Below, piece by piece: positions 8,444 through 14,914 of a stretch of DNA of 37,081 nucleotides. Source of the stretch: JALOOE01 sp964423545. GTDB taxonomy: Bacteria > Chloroflexota > Anaerolineae > CG2-30-64-16. Under the pieces are notes generated by a model. It did not search any database, was not told where the DNA came from, and worked only from the letters and a program-made list of their open reading frames with translations. Position numbers and translations under genes: made by a program. The DNA is taken from positions 1 to 37,081 of the forward strand of contig CAYRFV010000014.1 in the NCBI GenBank assembly GCA_964423545.1, in the 5' to 3' direction. Position 1 is the stretch's first letter. Every line of letters starts with the position of its first letter.

Positions 8444-9229
8444 ATGCGCAAGAACAAGTTCCGTGAACTGCTGAAAGCCGGGAAGCCGACCATCGGCACC
8501 CGGACGATCAGCGTGTGGCCTGAGCTGGTCGAGGTGATCGGCCATACGGGCGCGTTCGACTACGTCGAGTTCGTGGCCGAGTACGGTGATTACGACCTGC
8601 ACGACCTGGAGAACTACGCGCGGGCCACCGATCTGTTCGACATGTCGTGCATCATCAAGCCGGACCAGCAGAACCAGGGCTGGGTGGTGCAGCGGGCCAT
8701 CGGCGCGGGGTTCCAGGGCGTCAACTTCGTCGACTGCCGCTCGGCTGCGGATGCGGCCGAGTGCGTGCGGATCGTCCGGCCCGACACCCCGGAGGACGGC
8801 GGACTGAACGGTTCAGCCCCGCGGCGCTTCGCGCTGATGGGCTACGGCGGCAGCCCACAGTACAGCCAGGCGATGCGCGACGTGATCGTGATGATCATGA
8901 TCGAGAAGAGGGGTGCGGTCGAGCACCTGGAGGAGATCCTGTCCGTGCCCGGCATCGACATGGTGCAGTGGGGACCGTCCGACTACTCGATGAGCACCGG
9001 CCACGGCGGGGAGCGGAATCACCCGGAGGTGAAAGCCGCCGAGAAGAAGGTGTTCGAGACCGCGCTCCGGATGGGCATCCCGCCGCGAGCCGAGATCAGC
9101 TCGGTCGATGAGGCCAGGCGCTTCCTGGATATGGGGGTTCGCCACTTCAACCTGGGGATGGACATCTACATCCTGCACAGCTTCCTGAAGACGAACGGCG
9201 AGGCGCTGCGCAAGGTGGTGGAGGGATGA
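8444..9229 (+). CDS. HpcH/HpaI aldolase-family protein with altered active site
   Basis: 261-residue TIM-barrel protein of the HpcH/HpaI (class II 2-keto-3-deoxy-acid aldolase) family, whose members cleave 2-keto-3-deoxy sugar acids to pyruvate plus an aldehyde. The metal ligands are kept: Glu154 in MIMIEKR and Asp180 in the GPSDYS motif. Aligned by eye with E. coli HpaI, the catalytic His45 (GEHAP) is Tyr47 (AEYGD) and the pyruvate-binding Arg70 (VVRP) is Lys72 (IIKP). It is therefore either a subfamily with a different reaction or a variant chemistry. The ATG at 8444 follows a purine-rich GGAGACGAGGGAG stretch. It lies 102 bases after the glycerate kinase gene and 231 bases before the transporter lipoprotein gene. 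Confidence 0.88.
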   Translation: MRKNKFRELLKAGKPTIGTRTISVWPELVEVIGHTGAFDYVEFVAEYGDYDLHDLENYARATDLFDMSCIIKPDQQNQGWVVQRAIGAGFQGVNFVDCRSAADAAECVRIVRPDTPEDGGLNGSAPRRFALMGYGGSPQYSQAMRDVIVMIMIEKRGAVEHLEEILSVPGIDMVQWGPSDYSMSTGHGGERNHPEVKAAEKKVFETALRMGIPPRAEISSVDEARRFLDMGVRHFNLGMDIYILHSFLKTNGEALRKVVEG

Positions 9230-9460
9230 CGGTCCCGAGGACCAGGCGTTCCGGCACGGTCCCATCGGAATGCACGGCCGCTCACCTGACGAGCTGTATG
9301 CCACTGCGGTGCGGGTCTCTCGGAAAGTCTTGTCGTAATAGCACGGGGGTTCCTGAGCCAGCCATCAGCGTACACGTATCCGATCCTGCTGGCAGACGGC
9401 GCGACGGGCTGGCGTCGCCGCGCCGCACCATCCATTCACATCCGGTTAGGAGGCTGGGAG

Positions 9461-10909
9461 ATGGCACAGAAGATGAATCGGCGGAAGTTCCTTGCCCTGG
9501 CTGGCAGCGTGGCCGGGGCCGGCGCCTTGGCTGCCTGCGCGGCGCCCACGCCGCAGGTGATCGAGAAAGTGGTCACCCAGGTGGTCGAGAAGGAGAAGGT
9601 GGTCGAAAAGACGGTCCAGGTCGTGCAGACCAAGGAAGTCGTCAAGGAAGTGCAGAAGGAGGTGGTCAAGCAGATCACCCCGACGCCTGGACCCAAGCTT
9701 GTGGTGTGGGGGCCGAAGCACTTCATCCAGGTGCAGAACGACTACTGGACCGACTCCAATCTTTTGGCTGCAGCGCAGAACGGTTTCTCGGCCGACGTGC
9801 AGCTCTTCCCCTGGGGCGAGTACAACCAGAAGCAGGCGGCCGCGATCGAAGCCAAGAACACCCCGGACCTGTGCCTGGGAGTCGACACCGTCCGCTACCA
9901 GGCGCTGGGGGTCCTGCAGGAGGTTGGCGACATCTTCAAACAGGTGGGCGACAGCGGCGGTGGGTTCTATCCTGACCGGATCGCCCAATCCACCATCGGC
10001 GGCAAGATCTACTCGGTCCCGTTCCACTCCGAGCCGCAGGTGATGTACTATCGCAAGGACGTCCTGAAGGAGCTCGGACTCGAGAAGCCGCCCTTGACCA
10101 TGGCGGAGTTCACGGACTTCGCCAAGAAGGCGACCAAGCCCGACAAGAAGATCTGGGGCTGGGGCAACAGTTTCTCCAACTGCCCGGACGCTAACAACGG
10201 CTTCTACCCCTGGCTGTGGGCCTACGGCGGTCGCATGCAGGACAAGTCGGGCAAGATCACCGTCAACAGCCCGGAGGGGCTGGAGGCGCTGACCGCGTAC
10301 TGCGACATGTACACCAAGCACAAGGTGATGCCGACCGGCGCCACCGGCTGGGACGACACCGGCAACAACAAGGCCTGGCTCAGCGGCCAGATGGCCTGCA
10401 TCTTCAACAGTGGCAGCATCATCTGGACGATGCGCACCACCGACACGGCGCTGCTGAACAACACGATGTTCGGCCCGGTGCCTGGCAAGGACAAGGAAGG
10501 GGCCAAGGGGCCGTCGACCTTCAGTGGCGGCAACTTCTACGGCATCTTCACCTTCAACAAGCCGGTCGAGCAGGCCAAGAAGTTGATCTACGGCGCGATG
10601 TCGCCTCAGCGCTACCCGGGCAACCTGAACGCAGCCAACGGCATGTTCTACCCGGTGCTGAAGAACTATATCAACGCTGACATCTACAAGAACGATCCGT
10701 GGAATGCCCAGGTCGTGGAGTTGACCAAGGTCGCGCGGAACAGCTTCGACGAGGGCGATCCCGCGGCCTGGATCGGTGAGGTCGGCGCCCAGTGGCTCAT
10801 CTCGCAGATGACCAGCAAGGTGGTGGTTGACGGCGTGGACCCGAAGAAAGCCCTGGACGAGTTCGAGAAGAAGTGCCTCGAGATCCAGGCGAAGTACCAG
10901 AAGAAGTAG
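9461..10909 (+). CDS. ABC sugar transporter, substrate-binding lipoprotein (operon A)
   Basis: 482-residue extracytoplasmic binding protein of the maltose-type family 1. The N-terminus combines a twin-arginine motif (NRRKFLAL, residues 6-13) with a lipobox LAAC whose Cys26 would be lipidated, so it is probably Tat-exported and membrane-anchored. Residues 30-70 are a Val/Glu/Lys/Gln-rich heptad-like linker ending in TPTPGP, typical of Chloroflexota lipoproteins. The mature domain begins KLVVWGPKHF and contains the usual WGWGN, NSPEGLEALTAY and SGGNFYGIF blocks. AGGAGG lies just before ATG 9461. It is followed by two permease genes but no ATP-binding subunit, so a shared MsmX/UgpC-type ATPase is presumably used. 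The substrate is likely a sugar or sugar acid. Confidence 0.93.
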   Translation: MAQKMNRRKFLALAGSVAGAGALAACAAPTPQVIEKVVTQVVEKEKVVEKTVQVVQTKEVVKEVQKEVVKQITPTPGPKLVVWGPKHFIQVQNDYWTDSNLLAAAQNGFSADVQLFPWGEYNQKQAAAIEAKNTPDLCLGVDTVRYQALGVLQEVGDIFKQVGDSGGGFYPDRIAQSTIGGKIYSVPFHSEPQVMYYRKDVLKELGLEKPPLTMAEFTDFAKKATKPDKKIWGWGNSFSNCPDANNGFYPWLWAYGGRMQDKSGKITVNSPEGLEALTAYCDMYTKHKVMPTGATGWDDTGNNKAWLSGQMACIFNSGSIIWTMRTTDTALLNNTMFGPVPGKDKEGAKGPSTFSGGNFYGIFTFNKPVEQAKKLIYGAMSPQRYPGNLNAANGMFYPVLKNYINADIYKNDPWNAQVVELTKVARNSFDEGDPAAWIGEVGAQWLISQMTSKVVVDGVDPKKALDEFEKKCLEIQAKYQKK

Positions 10910-10935
10910 CGTCCGCTCGTCGCAACGCCCGCGCA

Positions 10936-10971
10936 GCAGGCCCCTCTGCCTTGCCATGCCCAGGGGCCTGC
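10936..10971 (+). terminator. Stem-loop between lipoprotein and permease genes (operon A)
   Basis: Perfect 10-bp arms GCAGGCCCCT (10936-10945) and AGGGGCCTGC (10962-10971) with a 16-base loop, 27 bases after the lipoprotein stop. There is no T-tract, so it probably stabilises the lipoprotein message or partly terminates transcription, giving more binding protein than permease. Confidence 0.5.
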
Positions 10972-11129
10972 CTCACAAGTCTCTCTGGCCGGCTTCGTTT
11001 CGACCCGGGAGCCGGTCAGGGGGGCGGCGCTGCGTTCGTCACGCCACAGCAAGGTGGCGTGGTCCGGCCCACCCGAGTGGGTGACAAGACCGAAGCGCCG
11101 CATTGGCAGATCGTTTCAGGAGGAACGTG

Positions 11130-12080
11130 ATGGCGAAGTCACTTAGCCCGACTGTGGCTGCCGGGGTCGGCAGCAGCCAGGCTCTCCAGCGCAGAAGGCG
11201 GCGCGTCAGCGAGGAAACGATGCTCGGCTGGCTCTTTCTGGCGCCTGCCTTTCTTGTGTTGCTGGTCATGGTGGGCTATCCCGCCATCTACGGCTTCTGG
11301 TACAGCCTCAATGACAAGATGCTCGGGATGCCCAATTTCGATTTCGTCGGCTTCGAGAACTACCTGAGCATCCTCAAGAACCCTGACATGCTGATGGGCT
11401 ACGTGCGCAGCTTCACCTTCTCCGTGGTTTCGGTCGCCTTCAAACTGCCCATCGGCCTCGGCGTCGCCCTCTTGCTCAACCAATCGTTTCGCGTTCGGGG
11501 CCTCGTGCGAGGCATTGTGCTGCTGCCGTGGGCGCTGCCCCTGATCGTGGGTGTGCTGATCTGGACGTGGATGTACAACGACCTGTTCGGGGTCATCAAC
11601 TTCCTCCTGATGAAGGCGCACATCACGTCCGAACCGCTCTATTTCCTCGGCACGAAGAGCCTGGCCATGCCCTCGGTGATCGCGGTCAATATCTGGCGCG
11701 GCTTTCCCTTCTTTGCCGTCAACATCCTCGCCGGGCTGCAGAGCATCCCCGATGAGCTGTATGAGGCGGGCCGCGTCGACGGCGCCAGCCGCTGGCAGCT
11801 GTTCTGGAACATCACGCTTCCCGGCCTGCGCACCGTCATCCTGGTCACGACGCTGCTGTCGTTCATCTGGACGACCAACGACTTCACGACCATCTATGCG
11901 CTCACCGGTGGCGGACCTGGCACCGCGACCATGACTTTCCCGATCCTGACCTGGAAGACGGCCTTCGTGGGCTTTGAGCTGGGCAAGGCGGCTGCCATTC
12001 CCATCCTGCTGATGCCGGTCTTCATCATCCTGATCATCTTCCTGACCCGGACGGTGACCCGGCAGGAGGTGAACCGATGA
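11130..12080 (+). CDS. ABC sugar transporter permease, MalF-like (operon A)
   Basis: 316-residue inner-membrane permease with about six hydrophobic segments, the first at residues 31-56. The cytoplasmic EAA loop that contacts the ATPase is clear near residues 211-235 (YEAGRVDGASRWQLFWNITL, then PGLR). The ATG at 11130 is preferred over an in-frame ATG at 11103 because AGGAGG lies just before it. Its stop overlaps the next permease start in an ATGA arrangement, so the two are translationally coupled. It pairs with the lipoprotein upstream. Confidence 0.93.
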   Translation: MAKSLSPTVAAGVGSSQALQRRRRRVSEETMLGWLFLAPAFLVLLVMVGYPAIYGFWYSLNDKMLGMPNFDFVGFENYLSILKNPDMLMGYVRSFTFSVVSVAFKLPIGLGVALLLNQSFRVRGLVRGIVLLPWALPLIVGVLIWTWMYNDLFGVINFLLMKAHITSEPLYFLGTKSLAMPSVIAVNIWRGFPFFAVNILAGLQSIPDELYEAGRVDGASRWQLFWNITLPGLRTVILVTTLLSFIWTTNDFTTIYALTGGGPGTATMTFPILTWKTAFVGFELGKAAAIPILLMPVFIILIIFLTRTVTRQEVNR

Positions 12081-12922
12081 AGCTCGGCATGCGCGCACAG
12101 AAACGGCTGAGCAAGGTGATACTCTGGGCGTTCCTGGCCGTCGTCCTGGTGATCGTACTCTTCCCGATCTACTGGATGCTGCTCACCGGCATTAAGCCGA
12201 ACAAGGAGCTTTACCTGCCGGAACCGACCCTCTGGACCGCCAACCCGACGCTGGACCACTTGCGGAACCTGTTTGCACACACTGCATACGCTGTCCAGGC
12301 GCGCAACAGCATCCTCGTCTCCGGCGTGACGACCGCGATCGCTATCATGGTGAGCGTGCTGGCGGGCTACAGCCTGTCGCGACTGCATTACCGGGGCCGC
12401 GACGTCATGGCGTCGGTCATCTTCTTCGTCTATCTGATTCCGGGCACCTTGACGCTGATTCCCCTTTACGTATTCATGAACCAGATAGGGCTGTTGAACA
12501 GCCTGACGGTGCTGGTGTTGGCCTCGCTCGGAGCCACGATCCCATTCTGCACCTGGATGCTGAAAGGGTACTTCACGACGATCCCGATGGAGTTGGAGGA
12601 CGCCGCAGTGGTCGATGGCTGCAACCGGCTGCAGGCGCTTTACCATGTGATCCTGCCGCTGGCCGCGCCGGGCATCGTCGCATCGGGCATCTTCGCCTTC
12701 ACCCTGTCGTGGAACGAGTTCCTGCTGCCACTGCTTTTCAACAACAAGCACGAGTTGTGGACCTTGCCTGTCGGCCTCCAGACGCTGATCTACGGCGACG
12801 TCTTCATGTGGGGCGAGATCATGATCGGCGCGTTTCTGATGAGCATCCCGGTGCTCATCCTGTACACCGTGTCGCAGCGGTTCGTCGTCACCGGCCTGAC
12901 GGCCGGCGCGGTGAAGGGGTGA
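12077..12922 (+). CDS. ABC sugar transporter permease, MalG-like (operon A)
   Basis: 281-residue second permease of the same transporter, six predicted membrane segments. The EAA loop is at about residues 173-199 (LEDAAVVDGCNRLQALYHVI, then LPLAAPG). It starts inside the previous gene's stop (ATGA). The last 53 bases of the gene are repeated beyond the run of Ns, an assembly effect; the gene itself is complete and ends in the usual GAVKG. Confidence 0.93.
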   Translation: MKLGMRAQKRLSKVILWAFLAVVLVIVLFPIYWMLLTGIKPNKELYLPEPTLWTANPTLDHLRNLFAHTAYAVQARNSILVSGVTTAIAIMVSVLAGYSLSRLHYRGRDVMASVIFFVYLIPGTLTLIPLYVFMNQIGLLNSLTVLVLASLGATIPFCTWMLKGYFTTIPMELEDAAVVDGCNRLQALYHVILPLAAPGIVASGIFAFTLSWNEFLLPLLFNNKHELWTLPVGLQTLIYGDVFMWGEIMIGAFLMSIPVLILYTVSQRFVVTGLTAGAVKG

Positions 12923-12924
12923 TT
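12870..12924 (+). repeat. 55-bp gap-flanking copy (left), contig-overlap artefact
   Basis: These 55 bases, covering the 3' end of the second permease gene, are repeated without a mismatch at 13025-13079, immediately right of the Ns. The copies abut the N run exactly on both sides. This is what results when two contigs sharing a 55-base k-mer overlap are scaffolded with Ns instead of being joined. Confidence 0.9.
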
Positions 12925-13024
12925 NNNNNNNNNNNNNNNNNNNNNNNNNNNNNNNNNNNNNNNNNNNNNNNNNNNNNNNNNNNNNNNNNNNNNNNNNNNN
13001 NNNNNNNNNNNNNNNNNNNNNNNN
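12925..13024. other. Scaffold gap of 100 Ns, probably spurious
   Basis: Exactly 100 unknown bases, a conventional fixed-length scaffold gap. Because the flanks are identical over 55 bases, the true sequence most likely runs through without a gap and without the second copy. Confidence 0.95.
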
Positions 13025-13079
13025 TGTCGCAGCGGTTCGTCGTCACCGGCCTGACGGCCGGCGCGGTGAAGGGGTGATT
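13025..13079 (+). repeat. 55-bp gap-flanking copy (right)
   Basis: Identical to 12870-12924, including the permease stop codon (13075-13077 in this copy). It should not be annotated as a second permease fragment. Confidence 0.9.
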
Positions 13080-13157
13080 CGTACGGCCGGGAGGGCACAG
13101 GGGAGTGATTCCCCCCTTCGCGGGGAGAGGGCGAAACCCAGATACTCATCCGTGATT

Positions 13158-13180
13158 CCCTCTCCCTCGCAGGGAGAGGG
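13158..13180. repeat. REP-like palindrome CCCTCTCCCT/AGGGAGAGGG
   Basis: Perfect 10-bp arms with a 3-base loop, followed by CCAGGGTGAGGG, and preceded at 13108-13132 by a related GC-rich element with CCCCTTCGCGGGGAGAGGGCG. This sequence family is a common dispersed intergenic repeat in many bacteria. It lies between the permease and dehydrogenase genes and may also act as an mRNA stabiliser. Confidence 0.6.
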
Positions 13181-13221
13181 CCAGGGTGAGGGTCAAACTC
13201 ATCTATCATAGGAGCGGATTC

Positions 13222-14181
13222 ATGAAAGTCCTGATCGGCCCGAATGTGATGGGCCTGGAGAAGGGGATCCCGGAGCTGAGGAGAGCTCACCCCACGATCG
13301 AGTTTGTCCACTGCGCCGACCGCGGGGCGGTGGCTGCGGCGATTGCCGATGCCGATATCTACATGGGGCACCTGAACCGCGAGGTCTTCCTGGCGGCCCG
13401 GCAGCTCAAGTGGGTGCAGTCACCCAGCAGCGGCGTGAACTACTTCCTGGCGATTCCTGAGCTCAAGGATGGCCCCGTGATCCTGACCGGCGCACGCGGC
13501 ACCCATGCGGCCAGCGTGGCGGAGAGTGCCATGGCGATGATCCTTGCCATCACCCGCGGCATCCGCGACAGCATTCAGGCGCAGCCGCAGCACAAATGGG
13601 TGGGCTCTGTGCGCCAGAAGCTGCTGGAGCTGACCGATCTGAAAATGGGGATCATCGGTCTCGGCTCCATCGGCAAGGCGCTTGCCAAGCGCGCGCACGC
13701 ATTCGACATGCACGTGATCGCCGTCGACATGTTCCCGACCCACAAGCCGGACTTCGTCCATGAGCTGTGGGGGTTGGAGCGGCAGAACGAGCTGCTGGCC
13801 GAATCGGACATCGTAGTCGTCACGATCCCGTGGACGGCCGAGGTGCAAGGCATGATCGGCGCGGAGCAGATCGCTCTCATGAAGCGGTCGGCCATCCTCG
13901 TGGGCATCTCGCGCGGGGGCATCATCGACCAGGTGGCGTTGGCCGCGGCGCTGCGCGAGAAGCGGATCGCGGCGGCGGCGCTCGACGTCTTCGAGCCGGA
14001 GCCGCTGCCTGCCGACAGCGAGCTGTGGGAACTCGAAAACCTGCTGATTGCGCCGCACATCGCCGGCGGGACGCAGTATGAAGGCAAGTATCTGCTGGAG
14101 ATCTTCGGCGAGAACCTCGACAAGTTCGTGCGCGGCGAGTTCCCGCTGCGCAACCAGATCAACAAACAGCTGGGGTTCTGA
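13222..14181 (+). CDS. D-2-hydroxyacid dehydrogenase, NAD-dependent
   Basis: 319-residue cytosolic oxidoreductase of the D-isomer 2-hydroxyacid dehydrogenase family, which interconverts 2-keto acids and D-2-hydroxy acids. The Rossmann motif GLGSIG is at residues 146-151, with Asp169 at the end of the second strand, which favours NAD over NADP. The catalytic set is present: Arg231 in ISRGG, Glu in DVFEPEP (258/260) and His279 in APHIAGG. The ATG at 13222 has AGGAGCGG upstream; the frame is open to 13186, but that part lies in the intergenic repeat. It is the last gene of operon A. A glyoxylate, hydroxypyruvate or tartronate-semialdehyde reductase role would feed glycerate to the kinase, but the substrate cannot be read from sequence. 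Confidence 0.92.
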   Translation: MKVLIGPNVMGLEKGIPELRRAHPTIEFVHCADRGAVAAAIADADIYMGHLNREVFLAARQLKWVQSPSSGVNYFLAIPELKDGPVILTGARGTHAASVAESAMAMILAITRGIRDSIQAQPQHKWVGSVRQKLLELTDLKMGIIGLGSIGKALAKRAHAFDMHVIAVDMFPTHKPDFVHELWGLERQNELLAESDIVVVTIPWTAEVQGMIGAEQIALMKRSAILVGISRGGIIDQVALAAALREKRIAAAALDVFEPEPLPADSELWELENLLIAPHIAGGTQYEGKYLLEIFGENLDKFVRGEFPLRNQINKQLGF

Positions 14182-14211
14182 TTTCCAGACTCGTAGTATC
14201 GTTGATGCGGC

Positions 14212-14240
14212 TTGCGCGACCCTGTGCGTCATGGTATGAT
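14212..14240 (+). promoter_or_regulatory. Putative promoter of the toxin-antitoxin pair
   Basis: -10 TATGAT (14235-14240) with a weak -35 TTGCGC (14212-14217) at 17-base spacing, immediately upstream of the ribosome-binding site AGGAGG of the antitoxin gene. Short leaders of this kind are usual for autoregulated toxin-antitoxin operons. Confidence 0.4.
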
Positions 14241-14259
14241 GAGTCATAGGAGGATGTGT

Positions 14260-14511
14260 ATGAAGCAGCGTGTGACCTTGACTCTGAACGAAGACGCGGT
14301 CGCTTATCTGGATCGGCTTGTCGAAGAGGAATCCACAAATCGCAGCATGGTCGTGGAGCAGATTATCGTTAGCTACATCCGCGATCGGAAGCGGAACGAA
14401 TTGGCGCGCCAGGCGGCTGAGTTCTTCGCAACGCCTCAGAGCCCGGAGGAGCAGGAAGAGCAAACCGATTGGGAGCGTCTGACAACGGAGGTCCTGCGGG
14501 ATGACAGGTGA
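14260..14511 (+). CDS. Ribbon-helix-helix antitoxin (MazE/CopG-like)
   Basis: 83-residue protein. Residues 1-45 fit a ribbon-helix-helix DNA-binding domain: a basic beta strand (KQRVTLTLNEDAVAYLDRLV), then helix 2 beginning after TNRSMVVEQI. The C-terminal 35 residues are acidic and Gln/Glu-rich (SPEEQEEQTD), fitting an intrinsically disordered toxin-neutralising tail. The ATG at 14260 has AGGAGG at 14248-14253; an upstream GTG at 14212 would run through the promoter. It overlaps the toxin gene by 11 bases. It probably represses its own promoter. Confidence 0.82.
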   Translation: MKQRVTLTLNEDAVAYLDRLVEEESTNRSMVVEQIIVSYIRDRKRNELARQAAEFFATPQSPEEQEEQTDWERLTTEVLRDDR

Positions 14512-14836
14512 ATGGCCTCGGCGTGGTGATTTGTGGCTGGCGACTGTGCCTGGCGAGACCAGGCATCGTCCATGCGCCATTCTGTCGGCCAACTGGCTGA
14601 ATGAGTACGCGCTGGATGTCTCGGTCGTGCCTATCACCAGCGTAGCGCGCAGCAACTTCCCAACCCGGGTGCACATTCCGGCTGGCGAAGGCGGCCTGCG
14701 GGTGGATAGCTGGGCCAAGTGCGATCAAGTAACAACCATCAGGAGGTCTTCGCTGTCCGGTTCGGCATTGGGACGCCTCCCTTCGGAGCGGATGCATCGT
14801 ATCGCAGACGCCGTGCGGTTAGCACTGGATCTGTGA
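14501..14836 (+). CDS. mazF: MazF/PemK-family endoribonuclease toxin
   Basis: 111-residue toxin of the MazF family, which cleaves mRNA at short sequences when freed from its antitoxin. The family blocks are in order: RRGDLW (residues 7-12), RPCAIL with the catalytic Arg23, VVPITS with the catalytic Thr46, and VDSWAKCDQVTTI. The length is typical. It overlaps the upstream RHH gene, the standard antitoxin-first order. The pair sits between two sugar-metabolism genes read in the same direction. Confidence 0.9.
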   Translation: MTGEWPRRGDLWLATVPGETRHRPCAILSANWLNEYALDVSVVPITSVARSNFPTRVHIPAGEGGLRVDSWAKCDQVTTIRRSSLSGSALGRLPSERMHRIADAVRLALDL

Positions 14837-14875
14837 TGGGCGCCGCCACGCGTAAGCAAGCAGCCTACCAGGATG

Positions 14876-14910
14876 GATCATGGGCACGGAGACTCGCCGT
14901 GCCCATGATC
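14876..14910 (+). terminator. Perfect 14-bp stem-loop after the toxin gene
   Basis: Arms GATCATGGGCACGG (14876-14889) and CCGTGCCCATGATC (14897-14910) pair perfectly around a 7-base loop. It lies 40 bases after the toxin stop and 5 bases before the first candidate transketolase start, leaving no room for a promoter downstream. There is no T-tract. It could terminate the toxin-antitoxin message, or hide the transketolase translation start. Confidence 0.5.
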
Positions 14911-14914
14911 TCGT

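Noticed and set aside
6629..8602. 657-codon open frame on the minus strand over the AOR end and the glycerate kinase
   Set aside because: It spans two well-supported plus-strand genes and their intergenic space and reads as His/Asp/Arg-rich shadow sequence.
9226..9975. Plus-strand open frame overlapping the aldolase stop (ATGA) and the lipoprotein gene
   Set aside because: The overlap looks like coupling, but most of it lies out of frame inside the lipoprotein gene and its text is Gly/Arg-rich with no domain.
12709..13077. Open frame running through the Ns and ending in GAVKG
   Set aside because: It is produced by reading through the N run into the duplicated permease end; it is an assembly artefact.
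13320..14181. Idea that the dehydrogenase is 3-phosphoglycerate dehydrogenase for serine synthesis
   Set aside because: It lacks the C-terminal ACT/ASB domains of the long forms, and its place behind a sugar importer and glycerate kinase favours a catabolic keto-acid reductase; not excluded by sequence alone.
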